Assembly (NCBI GenBank): GCA_011634665.1
Contig: WAEK01000010.1
Coordinates: 361,001-425,000, forward strand
Direction of reading: 5' to 3'
DNA length: 64,000 nt
Source of the DNA: Mortierella sp. BCC40632
Taxonomy: Eukaryota; Mortierellomycota; Mortierellomycetes; Mortierellales; Mortierellaceae
Positions 30,105 through 44,537 of the stretch are shown piece after piece (the first letter of the stretch is position 1; every line of letters begins with the position of its first letter). The position numbers were made by a program, and so were the translations under genes. The notes under the pieces are model-generated. The model saw nothing but the letters and a program-made list of their open reading frames with translations, searched no databases and had not been told where the DNA came from.

Positions 30105-30572
30105 CATGGCTTTTTGAAGGCCTTTTTTAATTCACCGTCATCCAGGTCATCCCCTTTTCTCTTGGTGGACCGGACAGCCTGTCTTTTCGAAGATCGAAAG
30201 ACTGCTCGACTGGTTGTGCCAGTGAAGGATATGGATGAACGTTGACGAGGAAGATGCAAGACTGGTCTCTGTAGTCTCCACAACTAGGCCTCTGTCGCGC
30301 AGGCCTTTGGAGTCCAAGCGAGTGAACACACGCCACTCTTGATGATAATTTCCGTTGTCCACTGTCGGCTGGATCGAGGCCCCTGTGATGTTGTTGACGC
30401 TCAAGAAGCCAATCTTGAGATGTGTTCTCGACAGGGATAGCTTAATAGGACAAGGCCATGATGGCGAATGGTTAAAGAACAGAGAGCAGAGTTTAGGTGT
30501 TCGACACTCTTTTAAAAATGCTGATGCTCTTAAGCTTTGATCTGATTTATCTAAGAACTGTGATTTCTGCAA
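30105..30572 (-). pseudogene. Fanzor copy C: exon 1-like remnant
   Basis: The 3' end of this segment encodes KRQAVRSTKRKGDDLDDGE then KKAFKKPW. It resembles the end of exon 1 of copy A (KKRKVDDVADVDIQAAFKKAR) and stops at a GTAAG donor in the same phase. A frame change near 30250 separates it from the upstream open frame. Similarity outside the basic tail is weak. Confidence 0.45.
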
Positions 30573-31461
30573 GGCGGGAATTTTCGAACCCCAGTTTGGA
30601 GTCGCTTATTATGTAAGACACATTAGCGAGGCCTCCCTCCAGGGAAATATTCGATCTTGCAAAAAGAATCTAAAGAGGCCTGTCTCCTGTGGACTGGTCG
30701 TTAGACACAGAGTACTGTAGTCTCATTCCTGCACTATCAACCCAGCACCCTTATATTGAGATATGAGGAACTGTCGTCTGATATCCAGAAGATGTGATTG
30801 TCTGAGCTTCGTTTAATGATTAGAAGGGAAAGCAAGGGATGCTCAGGATTTAGGCGTATATTCTAGGAGACTTGCGCCTAGTGGTGTAACCCAACTAAGG
30901 CGACTATACACTATGCTTCTCAACCTTTCATCCTTCACAACGAGTGTTGTTTCCGAAGGTATGGTACATGTTGTAGCCCACCCTAGGATGGCGATTCCGT
31001 ACTCCCTTTAATCCAGTAGTTTCATCTTTGGAAACCAATAATCCCACTAGCTGGGTTGCCGCCCTTTTGGGTGCACTCCATTGTCTACGCCTTACCCTTG
31101 ACGGGAAGGTTCTTTGCATTGATCTCCATCCTCCCGCCTACAAACCACGCTGTTGATCCCTGCACATATTGGCAACAGGGCGGGCCCACTCAGGGAAAAG
31201 GGACTAGAACAAAGAGGAGGAAGAGAAAAAGAAGTAGGGAAGGTGGGGGTTTGAAGAAAGGGGCAGAGCTCGGTGTACGAAGGAGAAAGGTCTAAGAGAT
31301 TTTACTAGAAAGAGAAAGAGAAAAGAAAGAGAAAGAGAAAGAGGAAAGAGGAAAAAAAAAAAAAAAAAAAAGGAGCACGATTGCTATAGAAACAGGGGAT
31401 GGACCCCCTTCCACTGATGGCATCCCGCTTGGCATTTGGGCCTTACCGCTCCTTTTCTTCT

Positions 31462-31529
<68 letters not shown>

Positions 31530-31919
31530 AATTATATCAACTCCTTGCACCCTCCTTCTTCGAAAGCTTTGGCGTCATCTTAGCTGCTTTGACCTAAAGG
31601 GAAGAGTGGACGTGTTTTCCTCTCACCCCTTTTGCTGACCCTTTCCATTTTCTACAGCGGCGAAAAAAAAAAAAAATAGTCCCCCAAATCTCCCCAGACA
31701 TCTCTCTCTCTCATTTCTCTTTCTCTTTTCTCTTTCTCTTTTCTCTTTCTCTTTTCTCTTTCTCTTTTCTCTTTCTCTTTTCTCTTTCTCTTTTCCTTTC
31801 TTCTGACGTTCGTCACCTCGGCTCATTCTGCACTTTTTACTCTCGTTCCAAATTTCCCTGTGTGTCCTCTTTGAAACTCTCAGTTTACTCTCTTCAAGGT
31901 CTTGGGCCTTGTATGCGAC
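30573..31919. other. Upstream region of the giant gene, with pyrimidine repeats
   Basis: No gene is seen. Notable are a poly(A) tract (31351-31371), (CT)n at 31471-31523 and a CTTTTCTCTTT-type repeat at about 31715-31797, just before the start codon at 31920. This is a likely leader/promoter region. Confidence 0.6.
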
Positions 31920-34900
31920 ATGAAGCTAGGCAAAGGGGCTACCGGGCTCAATAGCCGCTCAGCCATCCGCTTGATCTGTGTCGCGTCACTGGTTCTCTCT
32001 GGACTAGTGTCGCATGCCAGTCTCGCTGCGGCAAATGACAACAACGATGCAGTTGCTGCCTCCAACATCAACGAATCTCCTCCCGTTCATGATCTCCACA
32101 TGAAGCAGCAGCATCATCATCATCATCACAATGCTCTTAGATCCGAGGAAAGCTCTCCTAAGGAACAGAGTGCAAGCACTGGCCACAAGCCAAAGAAACA
32201 TGGTAAAGCTCAGAAGAAGGGTCATCGCCATCATCATATCAAGAAGCTCTACCAAGTCCGTTCTCAATGGAAAAAGCCAGATGCAAAGTCTGGGAGAGGC
32301 CACACTAAGGAGAAGTGTGCTAACAGGGGCAAGGACAAAGGGAGTCCTGTCACTGGTAAAGTGACGCGAAAAGAGCAGCCAAGATCTAGACTTTTTCTTC
32401 CTTTACTTCTACGCTTTCCTCACCAAACATGTGTCTACACTCGATCTCGATATTAGCCTCCTTTGGAATCTTGGTTTGCGATAACAGGACTATCAGCGCT
32501 GTCTACTGTCCTACAGGCACCAAGCCTCGTCCTGGTGCCCAACTGAAGGAATTCCTCGACCAAGCGCTCGGCCAGGAGCCGTCTAACGAGCTCGATCAGA
32601 ACCATATCAGGTTCCACACCAAGGGACACAAGGGTAAAGGCGCTCGTGGTCGACATTGGCACCGAGGAAAGAAAGGCCGCAAGCACTCCGGTGGAAAGCA
32701 CCATCGCAAGCATCACTCGAAATGCCGTGACAAGAATGATAAAAAGTGCCGTCAAGCTCATCGCCGCAAACATGGTCATCATCGAAACAAGAAAGGGGAA
32801 CGTCGTGTGGCCTATCTGGACATTATTCCAATGGATCCACCTTGTCCAGTGCCCATCAAGGAAGACATTGCCCGAGCCATTAAACAGTTAACTGCGCGCG
32901 ATCTGGAGTTGCTCAAGCCCTTCATCAACTTGAACACTTACTCCGAGATGCTTGCCACAGATATAACCTCGGACACCTTGTCTGCTCAAAATAACAAGGG
33001 TGACTGCAAGGGTGTCTGGGACGACAAATGTACGTCCGTTGGCGTCTTTTGTGGAATCGATATCTTTGGTTGCAACACCATTGACGATGGACTTTACAAG
33101 TGTGACTCGATCGGTGGAGATCCCAAGTTGCTAGAACTCTGTCCTCTTGGTGGATGTGTCTCTAGAGTGGATACTAATGAAGCATCGAGCTGTAGACAAA
33201 GCGAGTGCGAGTGTTCTGAAACTGGCTCCGTAAGTTCAAATGTCCCCCCTCTTCTCTCTCTCTCTCCTTTGAACCTTTGACTGTCTAGGGTTTAGGTCTA
33301 AAAAAGAAGTTAATGTCGAGTTTCCCTCCTTTTTCGAACTGCCATTTTTAGGTTTGCGGTTCCAGTTTCCCTCCAAGCTGCAGACTCGACCCCGATACTC
33401 TCTATCACTGCAAGGCCTCCAACACAACTCCCGTTGCTGTTCAGAAATGTCAAGGACAATGTCCCAAGGGTGCGACTGAATGTGAACAAGTTATACCTCC
33501 GGAGTGTGAGTGTAAAGCCATTGGAACGGTACGTCAACGTAGTTTGTTCGGTCGCGATGTCCTATCTCTTTCTTTCTTTTTCTGTCTTTCTTTCTAAAGT
33601 AGCTGGATTTGTGCATTTTTTTTTTTTTTTACATGAACTATCTAGATCTGTGGTTCTACTTTCCCCGACCATTGTGGATACGAGCCAAACAGCCTGTATG
33701 CATGCAAGGCCGAGGGTGATGCACCAATCATCATTGAAAAGTGCAAGTCCAACGTTTGTCGTCCTGGTCTTCCGAGCTGTAGTATTGTTGAGTGTGAATG
33801 CGCAAAAACCGGAAAGGTAAGTATTTTTTTTTTTTTATATTAAAAAAAAAAAAAAGGACCACGCCCAGTTGAGTATCTCACTTTTTTATATTATTATTTT
33901 TTTAACCATGTCATTTTCTTTTTTTCTTTTTTTCTTCTTTTTGTTTGTTTGTTTTGTTTACCCAAAAGACCTGTGGTTCCAATTTCCCAAAAGATTGCGG
34001 ACTCGAGGATAATTGGCTTTACGATTGCACTCAGCGTATGCTTCCTGTTCCCTTGTACGAATGCAAGAGCAAGTCTTGTCCAAAGGGCTCTCATGAGTGC
34101 GCTATTGACCCTTGCGCTTGCAATTCGACCGGCCAGGTAAAAAAAAAAAAAAAAAAAAAGGATCTTTGGTGTCTTTACTGGTTGATCAAGGTTTAAAGGA
34201 CTGTAATCTGATCCATCATCATTATCTATTTTTTTTTCTTGTTTCTAGATCTGCGGATCGACTTTCCCTGCGAGCTGTGGACTCAAGAAGGATTGGCTGT
34301 ATGAATGTGTGGCTGAAAACCGCCCGACGCCTTTGTTCGAATGCAAGAGTAAATCCTGCATGGCTGGAGCTACCAAATGTGACGAGGACCCTTGTGCTTG
34401 TAAATCAACTGGAGAGGTATGTCTTCAAACACCGCGTAATTCCTGAAAAATCGCCTACACGATAAAGCAACTCGAGACTGATTCCTAGCTATCTTATAGA
34501 TTTGTGGTTCAACATTCCCAGCCAGCTGTGGGCTTAAGAAGGACTGGCTCTATAAGTGTGTGGCGAACGAGCATCCTACTCCCCTCAACGAATGCAGGAG
34601 CAAGTCCTGTCCATCGGGCGCCAACAAGTGTGACGAAGATCCATGCGTTTGCAAATCGACCGAACAAATCTGTGGTTCAACCTTCCCCGATAGTTGTGGA
34701 CTCAAGAAGGATTGGTTGTACACCTGTGTGGCCAACAGCGGTCCTACTGAACTGAAGGAGTGTACAAGTAAGTCTTGCCCATCTGGATCCAATAAGTGTA
34801 CCGAAGACCCTTGCGCCTGCAAAGCGACCGGACATGTAAGTATTTTTTAAGCTCTTTCTAGCACCCCTAGTCCACCATCTGGCGAGTATTTCCTTTTTTG

Positions 34901-36618
34901 AATTTTGTTCGTCTAATAGTTTTTTCGTTACTCGGTGAATTACTTTTAGATCTGTGGTTCCACTTTCCCAGATGGCTGCATGCTCAAGGAGGACTGGCTC
35001 TACGAATGCGAGGCTGAGAAACGTCCAAAGCCCCTGATTGAATGCTCAAGCAAGTCCTGCACTGCCGGGAACTCTCAATGTGATGAAGACCCTTGTCTTT
35101 GCAAGAAGGACCAGCTCAAGGTAAAAAAAAAAAAAAAAAAAAAAAGAATTACTTGTCAAGTTATGTTTGTGTTCGTGTATCTCCCCCTCCCTCTCTAAAC
35201 AATCTTTTGGTGTGTGTTGTAGATTTGCGGTTCTACTTTCCCAAGCCGGTGCGGATTGTCCAACAGCTCGCTTTATCTCTGCTCATCCGAGGGCTCCAAG
35301 CCAGCGTTGGTCAAAGAGTGTCCCTCTGGTGTTTGCCTTGCTGGAAAGGATAAATGTGAACCTGGTCCATGTGATTGCACAAAGACTGGAAAGGCAAGCT
35401 TACCGAACAAGACTCTTGTGCATGTCATGCCTCTCTGCCTCCCTCCTCCCCCTTCCCCTTTTTTAACCAAGACTCTTACATCCTCTCCCTCTGGTTTTTT
35501 TTTATCGTGTAGCTCTGTGGTTCAAGTTTCCCTGAGAGCTGTGGACTCGATCCAGGCTCGCTCTATGAGTGCAAAAACGTCGAGTCTCCTCCTGTTTTTG
35601 ACAATAATTGTACTTCCAGAATCTGCCCCAAGGACGCCTCCGAGTGCACAATCGACGAGTGTTCATGCAAGGCTGCTGGCGATGTAAGCCCATTTTTTTT
35701 CCAAGGAAATGAAAGAGGCCGGGGGAAGAGCGTGAAGTGTTCGGTGGTAATTATGATTGTTTTATTTTCTCTAATCTGTCCTTTTTCTTCCTCTCTCACC
35801 TAGATTTGTGGATCTGACTTCCCAGCTAGTTGTGGATATGACCCAGATACACTATATAGATGTAATGAGGCTGGTTATAAGCCTATTGTTGTCCTGAAAT
35901 GTCGCGCGGGCTGCACAAAGGGAACAAACAAGTGTGCGATTGATAGGTGCTTATGCAAATCTATTGGAAAGGTAAGGCTACTCTCTGGTCATTTCGTGGG
36001 GAGTATTTTTCATCAATATCTAGACACAAGGTATGATGTTCTAAATGATAAGTTATTTTCGTTCTGCATGACTAGATCTGTGGTTCGACCTTCCCTGAAG
36101 ATTGCAACCTCAAAAACAACGCGCTTTACGACTGCCTCACGGATAATGGATCGCCTGTCGTCCAAGAAGAGTGTGGTAAAAAGACATGTCCTAGTGGTGG
36201 TTCTGAGTGTGTGATCCCACCTTGCACATGCAAGGAATCCGGAACAACGGTACGTTCTCCATTGGATCCTTTTTGCTTTGTATGTCTCACCAAGTTAGCC
36301 ATTTCTCATTAACTCATATATAACATCTAATGGGGGGTTTTTTTTTAATCTAGATCTGTGGATCGAGCTTCGATAGTTCTTGCGGACTTGAAAACGGAAC
36401 ACTCTACACTTGTATCGATATCGGAGACCCACCTCGCGTGAACCGCAGGTGTTCATCTGGGGAGTGTCGACCAAACGAAAAGAACTGTGTCCCGGGACCT
36501 TGCGAGTGTACTTCTGTTGGAAGGGTAAAGTCAAAAAGATTTCTTTGTCGGTGATTAGGGCTGCGTCTTATCTCTAGTACGGAAAGGCCGCTTTCTTAGC
36601 TAATGATTTCATGTGTCG

Positions 36619-36650
<32 letters not shown>

Positions 36651-39600
36651 CTTTCTGCAATTAGATCTGCGGTTCTACATTCCCTGCAGAGTGCAAATTG
36701 AATCCTAATGCTCTCTATGAATGTGTCTCGATCAGTGGATTGCCAAAGCTTTATGAGAACTGTAAATCAGGAAAATGCACCTCAGGAAACCGCGTTTGCG
36801 ACGAAGACCATTGTGCTTGCAAGACCAATGGCACTGTAAGTGAATCTCGAGAGGTTTCGACCATTTTTTCTTCATCTTTCTATTGTTTCCATGTGGGCAA
36901 TTTTCGTACATGGATTGCTAAGGTTGCTAACGTTCTAATTTTTTTTTGTTGTTGTTGAAATAATAGATTTGCGGTGCTTCCTTCCCAGTTCATTGCCATC
37001 TCGAACCAAATGCAGTGTACAGATGTGGCGGAACAGGATCTGATCCTCAGCATCTGAAAGACTGTATGCCATACGTGTGCAAGAGCGGTGATTCAGACTG
37101 CTCACCCGACACATCCTGTATCTGCAATTTCAATGGCAAGGTAATTGAGCATAAAGAGAGGACAGGATTTCCTTCATTCTTATTTTGAGATATTCTGGTC
37201 AACTCTGGAAGAGTAGATCATCTTGAGCAGAGATATTGTCTTATTCATTTGATTTTTCTTGGCGCGTCTTCTAGGTCTGTGGAGTGGACTATCCATCCGA
37301 ATGCGGTCTCCAAAGCGACTCTTTGTATGAGTGTATCTTGGGCCAAAAGCCTGAAAAGATCGCCAAATGTATCCCAGGAACTTGCCTGGCAAGAACCGGA
37401 AGATGTGACCAAATCGACAACGATTGTCTCTGCAAGAAAGCGGGACAAGTAAGTGTTTTCCTTTCTTCTTCAGTCTCTCGGGTATTTTCGTAAAGTGATA
37501 TCGAAAGGCCATGGATCTAGGTCAGCTAATGAATGCTCCCCTACTCTCCTTCATTCCTTCAAATAGACCTGTGGATCCAATTTCCCCCGCAAGTGCAAGT
37601 ACTTGAAGGAGGCTACTTACTCTTGCCCAGGGGTTGAGGAATTTCCAAAACTTATTGCCTACTGTCCTTCTGGTTCCTGCCCCGTTAACTCTGACGAATG
37701 TGCCCCAATTGACAAGTGCGATTGTGACACGACAGGAAAGGTAATTTTTTATTTTCATTCTTTTTGCCGCTCACTCCAAGTTGCTACCGCCTTTACTTAC
37801 TAAATGGACCTAAATTGTGATATCGTCTATCAAAAAAAGATTTGCGGATCAACCTTTGACAGCACTTGTCGTTTTATCAGCGAGGCTCTTTATGAGTGCA
37901 AGGTTGTCGGAGATCCACCTGAAATCATTGAGACTTGCGAATCCAAGAAGTGTACGAGTGGTGCATCAGAGTGTGGTGAGATTGACCCATGCGCATGTCA
38001 TATCACTGGCCAAGTAAGTGTTCTAGATTTCAGATGTAGAGGAGACCAATCCGAGTATCTATTTCATCACACACCTTCCTTTTCCATCCTCACTAATCGA
38101 TTTCCTCCTTCTGCAGATCTGCGGCTCTACGTTTGATCCAAGCTGTGGACACAACCCAGATACACTATACTATTGTCGAGATGAAGGCGATGCACCTTCC
38201 TCTATCAGAGACTGTGGTCGTAATAGGTGCCCCAATAATTCAACTGCCTGTCTGCCAGACCCTTGCCTGTGCACCGTATCCGGTCAGGTAAGTTTGTGAT
38301 GTGTCTACAATAGTGTAATGAATACAAGGAAATTACGAGAGGGCATCAAACAAACCCAAGCTCTCTTTTGTCTACAAATGACACCCGTAGATTTGTGGCT
38401 CGTCGTTCCCCACAGAGTGTAGATTTGAGCGCAACTCTATCTACTTCTGCAAGGGACCTGGCAGCAAGCCAGATTTTATCGCAAACTGTGAGTCTAAAGA
38501 CTGTCCAGTAAACGCAACCCAATGTACTCCTTTGCCCGACAAGTGTGTTTGCGATAAGGCTCAACAGGTATGTTTGCAGAGTGAAAGTTTTACCTAAGAC
38601 CAAGGAAGAAATGGATCTCTGAGGAGTAGAACATTAATTCGCTATACTATGATTTTCATCTTTTTTTCATCCTTGATTTATAGATTTGTGGATCCACATT
38701 TGACCAGTCCTGCAACCTGGATCCGAACTCGCTTTACTACTGCGGTGGAAAGGGCGAAAAGCCCAAGCCCGTCCAAGAATGTATTTTTGGCACCTGCCCT
38801 TCCGGTACTAGCAATTGTGTGCGCGACCCATGTCTTTGCACTGGAAGCGGGCTCGTAAGTGAAAATTCCTCATCTAAATACTCCCTCTGAAGAAAAAGAG
38901 AATGTGCTGTTGAAGTGAAACTAGCGCTAAATTCTCTACCCTATGTCCTATCCCATATTAGCCATGTGGAAGCGAGTTCCCAGCCGAGTGTAATCTGGAT
39001 CCAGATACCAGGTACAACTGTGCGGCAGATGGCAGTAAGCCAGATCCAGTCAAGAAGTATCCTCCTGGACAATGTCCCGACCAAAAGGATCCGTGCCTGT
39101 GCCAAATCAACGGCACTTTGTGTGGCTCTACGTTGATCAAGGCGAATTGCTCCACTTCTGAAACAGATTCGAATGCGATCTACAAGTGCGAGGATAAAGA
39201 GTTCCCTGTGCTTGACACAGCATGTCCTGATACGGCTATGTGTCAAGAAGACTCTTCTGGAGCCAGTTGTAAGGAGGATCCTTGCAGATGTACTGAAAAC
39301 ACGCGAGTAAGTACGAGTCTTAATAAGGATCTCCAAAAAAGGGATAGGCTACAATGCATAGTGCGACTGAACCCTGATATTAATGTAATCGTTTCTATTT
39401 TTTTTAGACATGCGGTAGTAGCGTGGACGAGAGCTGTGGTCTTGACAGAGGCAGTACCTATATCTGTAATCAAGGCAATTACGAACTTGATGCTAATTGT
39501 ACCGAAGGTTGTAATGAAAGAACTGGAAACTGCTTTACTCCATGCGAATGCAAAGGCAGCGGAAAGGTCTGCGGATCAAGGTTCCCAGATTGTGGACTGG

Positions 39601-39976
39601 ATACTAGAATCCTCTATGACTGTGCAACGGGCGGTCAGCCAGTCCAAGCTGAAGACTGTAAACCCGGTACCTGTGAAGACAACACCGCAGTGAGAAGCCA
39701 GCCCATCTTTGCAACTAAATATGATGACAAATGTTCACCAAACCCCTGTCTATGCGGTGCTGAAGATGGCCTGGTCTGTTCGTCCAAGTTCCCTGAGGAA
39801 TGCGGTTTTACAAGTGAATCGGTCTACTCATGCAAAAGAAGTGGAGTCCAGCCAGAACGCGTTCGAGATTGTAACCCAACGGTGTGCGAGGTTGTCGATG
39901 GAGCGGCGCAGTGTCGAAGAGATCCTTGTGCCTGCAACACCACTGGATCGGTAACTCTTTTCATTTATTTATTTAT

Positions 39977-40007
<31 letters not shown>

Positions 40008-43000
40008 AACGGCCAGGATACTAACAACTATCTTCCTTCTTGTTCTCAACTATGAATGATGAATAGTTCTGTGGATCGGAGTTCCCAGCCGACTGTCGGC
40101 TCCCAGGCAACACGGTTTATTCATGCACAGAGGTGGATGCCCGCCCAGTTATTGCCACTACATGCGATCCTCAGAAATGTATTCCTAACAACGGAGCGGC
40201 CTCCTGTTCACTTGATCCTTGTGTCTGCCAGAGTGACAACACGACGGTATGCATAAAAATGGAAGAAGGGGGGGATCATCCTGATTTGAAAGTTTTCTGA
40301 TATCGGCTTTTCAAAGGACCAGTGCGCCATCACTAATCAGTCATCATTCATTTTATAACTTTATTATAGCTTTGCTCAAATGAATTCCCAAGGAGCTGCA
40401 GGTTGACCGTAGATAGCGTGTACTCTTGTTCAAGAAGAGGAGACCCGCCAGTACTTGTTCAAGATTGTGCTCCTGAGAAATGCTCCAAGACGGCTAACGG
40501 AGCCAGATGTAACAAGAACCCATGCCTTTGCAGCGAAGCAAGAGACAAAGTAAGTCAAAGGAATTTAATATGAGACTCGTCTTTATCGTAGGGCAAAGTG
40601 GAAGGCCATGCTAAAATACGAACGCAAATTTGATGTGATATACTTATAGGTTTGTGGAACGGAATTCCCTGAACGATGCGGATATGGCAACGCGACGATT
40701 TACAAGTGCTCCGGAAACAATGTCCTACCAGAAGCAATTGAGCAATGTCCAGAGACACTTCATTGCGCCTACGAGAATGGCGGCGTAACGTGCCATAACG
40801 ATTTGTGCCATTGCCGTGCTGAAGATCTTGGTGTCAAAGTAAGGGATACCAAAAAAATGACTGACTATGATTTCTCAACAGCTGCTCTAGTGCTTACTGA
40901 ATCTATACTTGATATCCTGTTAGGCATGTGGATCTGACCTCTATGCAGCATGCGCGTACGACAATGAGACTATCCACACCTGCGAGCAGGTGGGCGATGA
41001 GTGGGCGATAATCCAAGATTGTCTGCCAGGAAGATGTGTAACCCTAACCCCTGCAGAACCAATGTGTGCCTTTGAGCAATGCATCTGCAAACCTGAGGAC
41101 AATGGCAAACAGGTAGCTATTTTTTTTTAGCGTTGAAGAGTGGATGACCTGGCTGAAGTCACTCTCTTGCAGTCTTGCAGTGGCGACCATTCGTGGTTAA
41201 TTTATTCACATACGTTTACTTTGACGATAGTTCTGCGACACCAACTTCCCGCAAGAGTGTGGTCTCGAAAAGAACACCATCTACACATGTAACCAAGATA
41301 CAGAAGTTCCAATCAAGGTCGAAGCATGTGATCCTCATCAATGTGTCCGAAACAGCGTTAACGGAACAGCTATTTGTGAAAAGAACCCCTGTCTTTGCGA
41401 TGGAGATTACACCGTAAGACACTTTCTAAAATGGCTTGCTTCTGGGAACTTTATCCCTTCAGAGGGATGGGAAGCAATGCGGGTCACTAATCCGTCTCCT
41501 ACTCCTCACCTTCCCACTAACTATAGGCCTGTGGAGCTACCTGGCCAGCGAATTGCAGATACGAGGGTAACTCAATCTACAAATGTAGTGGAAAGGATAC
41601 CCGACCAACCCTTCAATCAGATTGCAAGCCTGATGTCTGTGTTATGGACCCGAACCAAGGCGCTGTCTGTCGATTGTTGCCATGCAAGTGTGCTAGCGAG
41701 GATCCTGATGTAAGTCCATGGCAAATCAATATTGACAATATTTGTTGTACTTTTATTGAAGAGAAAAAAAAATATCTTGCTAACATTCCACTGAACGTTG
41801 AAAATTCAAAATCTGGCGGAGAATAGCTTTGCGGCAAGCAGTTCCCTGCTGAGTGTGGGCTGAAACCAGAGGCGATCTACAGCTGCTCTGGACGTGGCGC
41901 TGATCCAGTGCTAGTGCAAGAATGTGACAAGGAGTGCTACCATGAATTCTCTGATCACACTTCCCGATGTATCGCTGGTCCTTGCGACTGCCCACCGGTT
42001 ACTGAGCCTACTGATGTAATTACAGCCATTCCTTTCAAGAAAATTGACTGGGAGAGAAAAAAACCCTCTTGTAGGGATCCATTCGGCTAATCTCTCTCTC
42101 TCCTTTCTAATTCATGGCTCTTAACAATAGTTCTGCGGCGCCAACTTCTTTGGATGTGGCTTGAGGCCCAATAAGCTGTTCACTTGTACCGAGACAGGAA
42201 AACCACCTTTCTTGAAGGAAGACTGCGAGGGAGAAGGAAAGGCTTGTGCCGTTCTTGGAAACTTGACCGGTATTTGCGTCCCACTCAACTGCGAGTGCCA
42301 ATCTGGAAAAGACTTTGTAAGTGAGATGGATGGTCTCTTCTCGTTATTAATTCTTGGATTACTACTGTACGAAATCATGCTAAATAACGGCTCGACCCCT
42401 CTGATGACTAGATGTGCGGTATTGAATTCCCTCTTCCACACTGTGATGTCGAGTTGAACAGTTTGTATTCTTGCGAGGACCCCAAGAACCCAGTGATTGT
42501 TGAGCGCTGCATTGGAGAATGTGATCCATTCCAGGCCACCTCGTTCTGTAAGAAAGATCCATGCTGGTGCAAAGCCAACAGAACTGAGGTATGAAAAAAA
42601 TACTCTTGTCTTTATTTGAAAATTGAGATTTGTTCTGGACAGAAAAAAGATTAATAGGGAAGGCTAATCATTTGGATCGATCCGTTATTTTCCTAATGGT
42701 GATTTAGATGTGTGGTTCGGAATTCGATGTGGATTGCACGAAATACGATGCCAACTCTCTCTATGACTGTTCGAATGCTACCAACCCTGTTCTCAAGCAA
42801 GATTGTGATCCTGGTTTCTGCAAGATTAATCCATCGGCTCATTGCTTTATCGTTGACTGCTCCTGCAAGGAGGACATGAATAAGGTAAAAAGAAAAAAAA
42901 AATCTTCGAGTTTTGAAGCATGACTGTTGGAGCATTTGATAAGAGGCAGATTTTCTCAACATTCTCTCTATTTTCTCCCTTCCTAGATTTGTGGTAACAA

Positions 43001-44501
43001 ATTCCCAAGTGAGTGTAACCTTGGATCACGCTCAGTATACGATTGTTCGGGTGGTAAAGAGAATCCTGTGTTGGTGGAGGATTGTGCCCCGGAAGAATGT
43101 ATCATGCAAAATGACGTCGGTCAATGTAAAATCAACGAGTGTCTTTGCAAGGAGGGCGTCAAGACGGCAAGTTCGCGAAGTCCTATATCCAACATTGTTA
43201 TTGTTTTTTTATACATTACCAGATGGGTGATTGTTTATTAATTTTAAGTTCTTTTGATTGTTGCTGAAACAGGCCTGTGGATCTAGTTTCCCAGAAAGCT
43301 GCGGTTACCCAAGAGACTCAAAGGCTATTTTCAGCTGTGACGGTGTTGGACAGAGACCAGTTCTTGTTACCAACTGTACTACGGAGTGCGAGTTTACTAG
43401 TGATGGTCAAGCAAGATGCAAACCTGACCCATGTCTCTGTGGCAAGGAATTCGCCGGAAAGAGGGTTTGCGCCAAACAGTTCCCTGAAGAATGTCCACTC
43501 ACCACGGATAAGCTTTACTACTGTGACAAGGAGACCGATCGACCAGTCGTGGCTGAAGATTGTCCTCTTCCGTCCACATGTGAGATCGACCTCGGCACTG
43601 GCTCCTGTGTGGCCCCGTTCGACCCGTGCAAGTGCCCAGCTGACAAGGTCACGATTTGTGGCTCTCAGTTCCCAGAGGACTGCGCGCACGATAAGGAGAC
43701 TGTCTTCAACTGTGAGGGAAGAGAGAAACAAGACCCAGTCCCAGTGGCTTCCTGCGCACCACGAAAATGCATTCCTGAGAATTCTACTGCCTACTGTGAA
43801 CCTGATCCATGCCTTTGCAAGACTAACAACACAGTTGTACGTTGGACGAAAAAGCTCCTGGATTTGATTCCTAAAAAAAAAAAATGGAACGAGAGTTGAC
43901 TCATCATATTGCTTCTGTTTCTATCTCTTTATGATAATAGTTCTGTGGATCGTCCTATGTTAAGAATTGTGGCCTTGATCAAGACACTCTTTATATTTGC
44001 AGAAATCCAGGAGTTCTGCCTGAGCTCATTGCTAAATGTGACGCAAATGGATGTGACTCGACCACTAGTTCCTGCAGACCTGACCCTTGTGGATGCCCCA
44101 GAGTCGCCCAGGCAAGTCAATTTTTTTGTCATGATTCAGCAGTACCTTCTTCCTTGACTGAGAGGAAGAAGGACAGACAGAAAGAGAGTGAGAGCGAGAG
44201 GGTCGATTCTAATAGTCTCTCTTATTGTTGTGATAACCTACCAATAGCTCTGTGGATTGGACCTCGATCCTACATGCGGATATGATACTTCAACACTCTA
44301 TGAGTGTCCAAAGGTCGGCGAGAAGCCTACCAGCTCGATCAAGTGTGAATACGGCTGTGTCAAGGGATCTGACAAGTGTACCGAGCCCCCACCCGATCCT
44401 TGCGAGTGCAAGAAGGCCGGACTGGTAAAGAATCATGTTATTTGTGACAGACTGAATAGAATGGTTGGTCCGTAATCTTTGTCCTCTGGCTAATCGATGT
44501 T

Positions 44502-44537
<36 letters not shown>

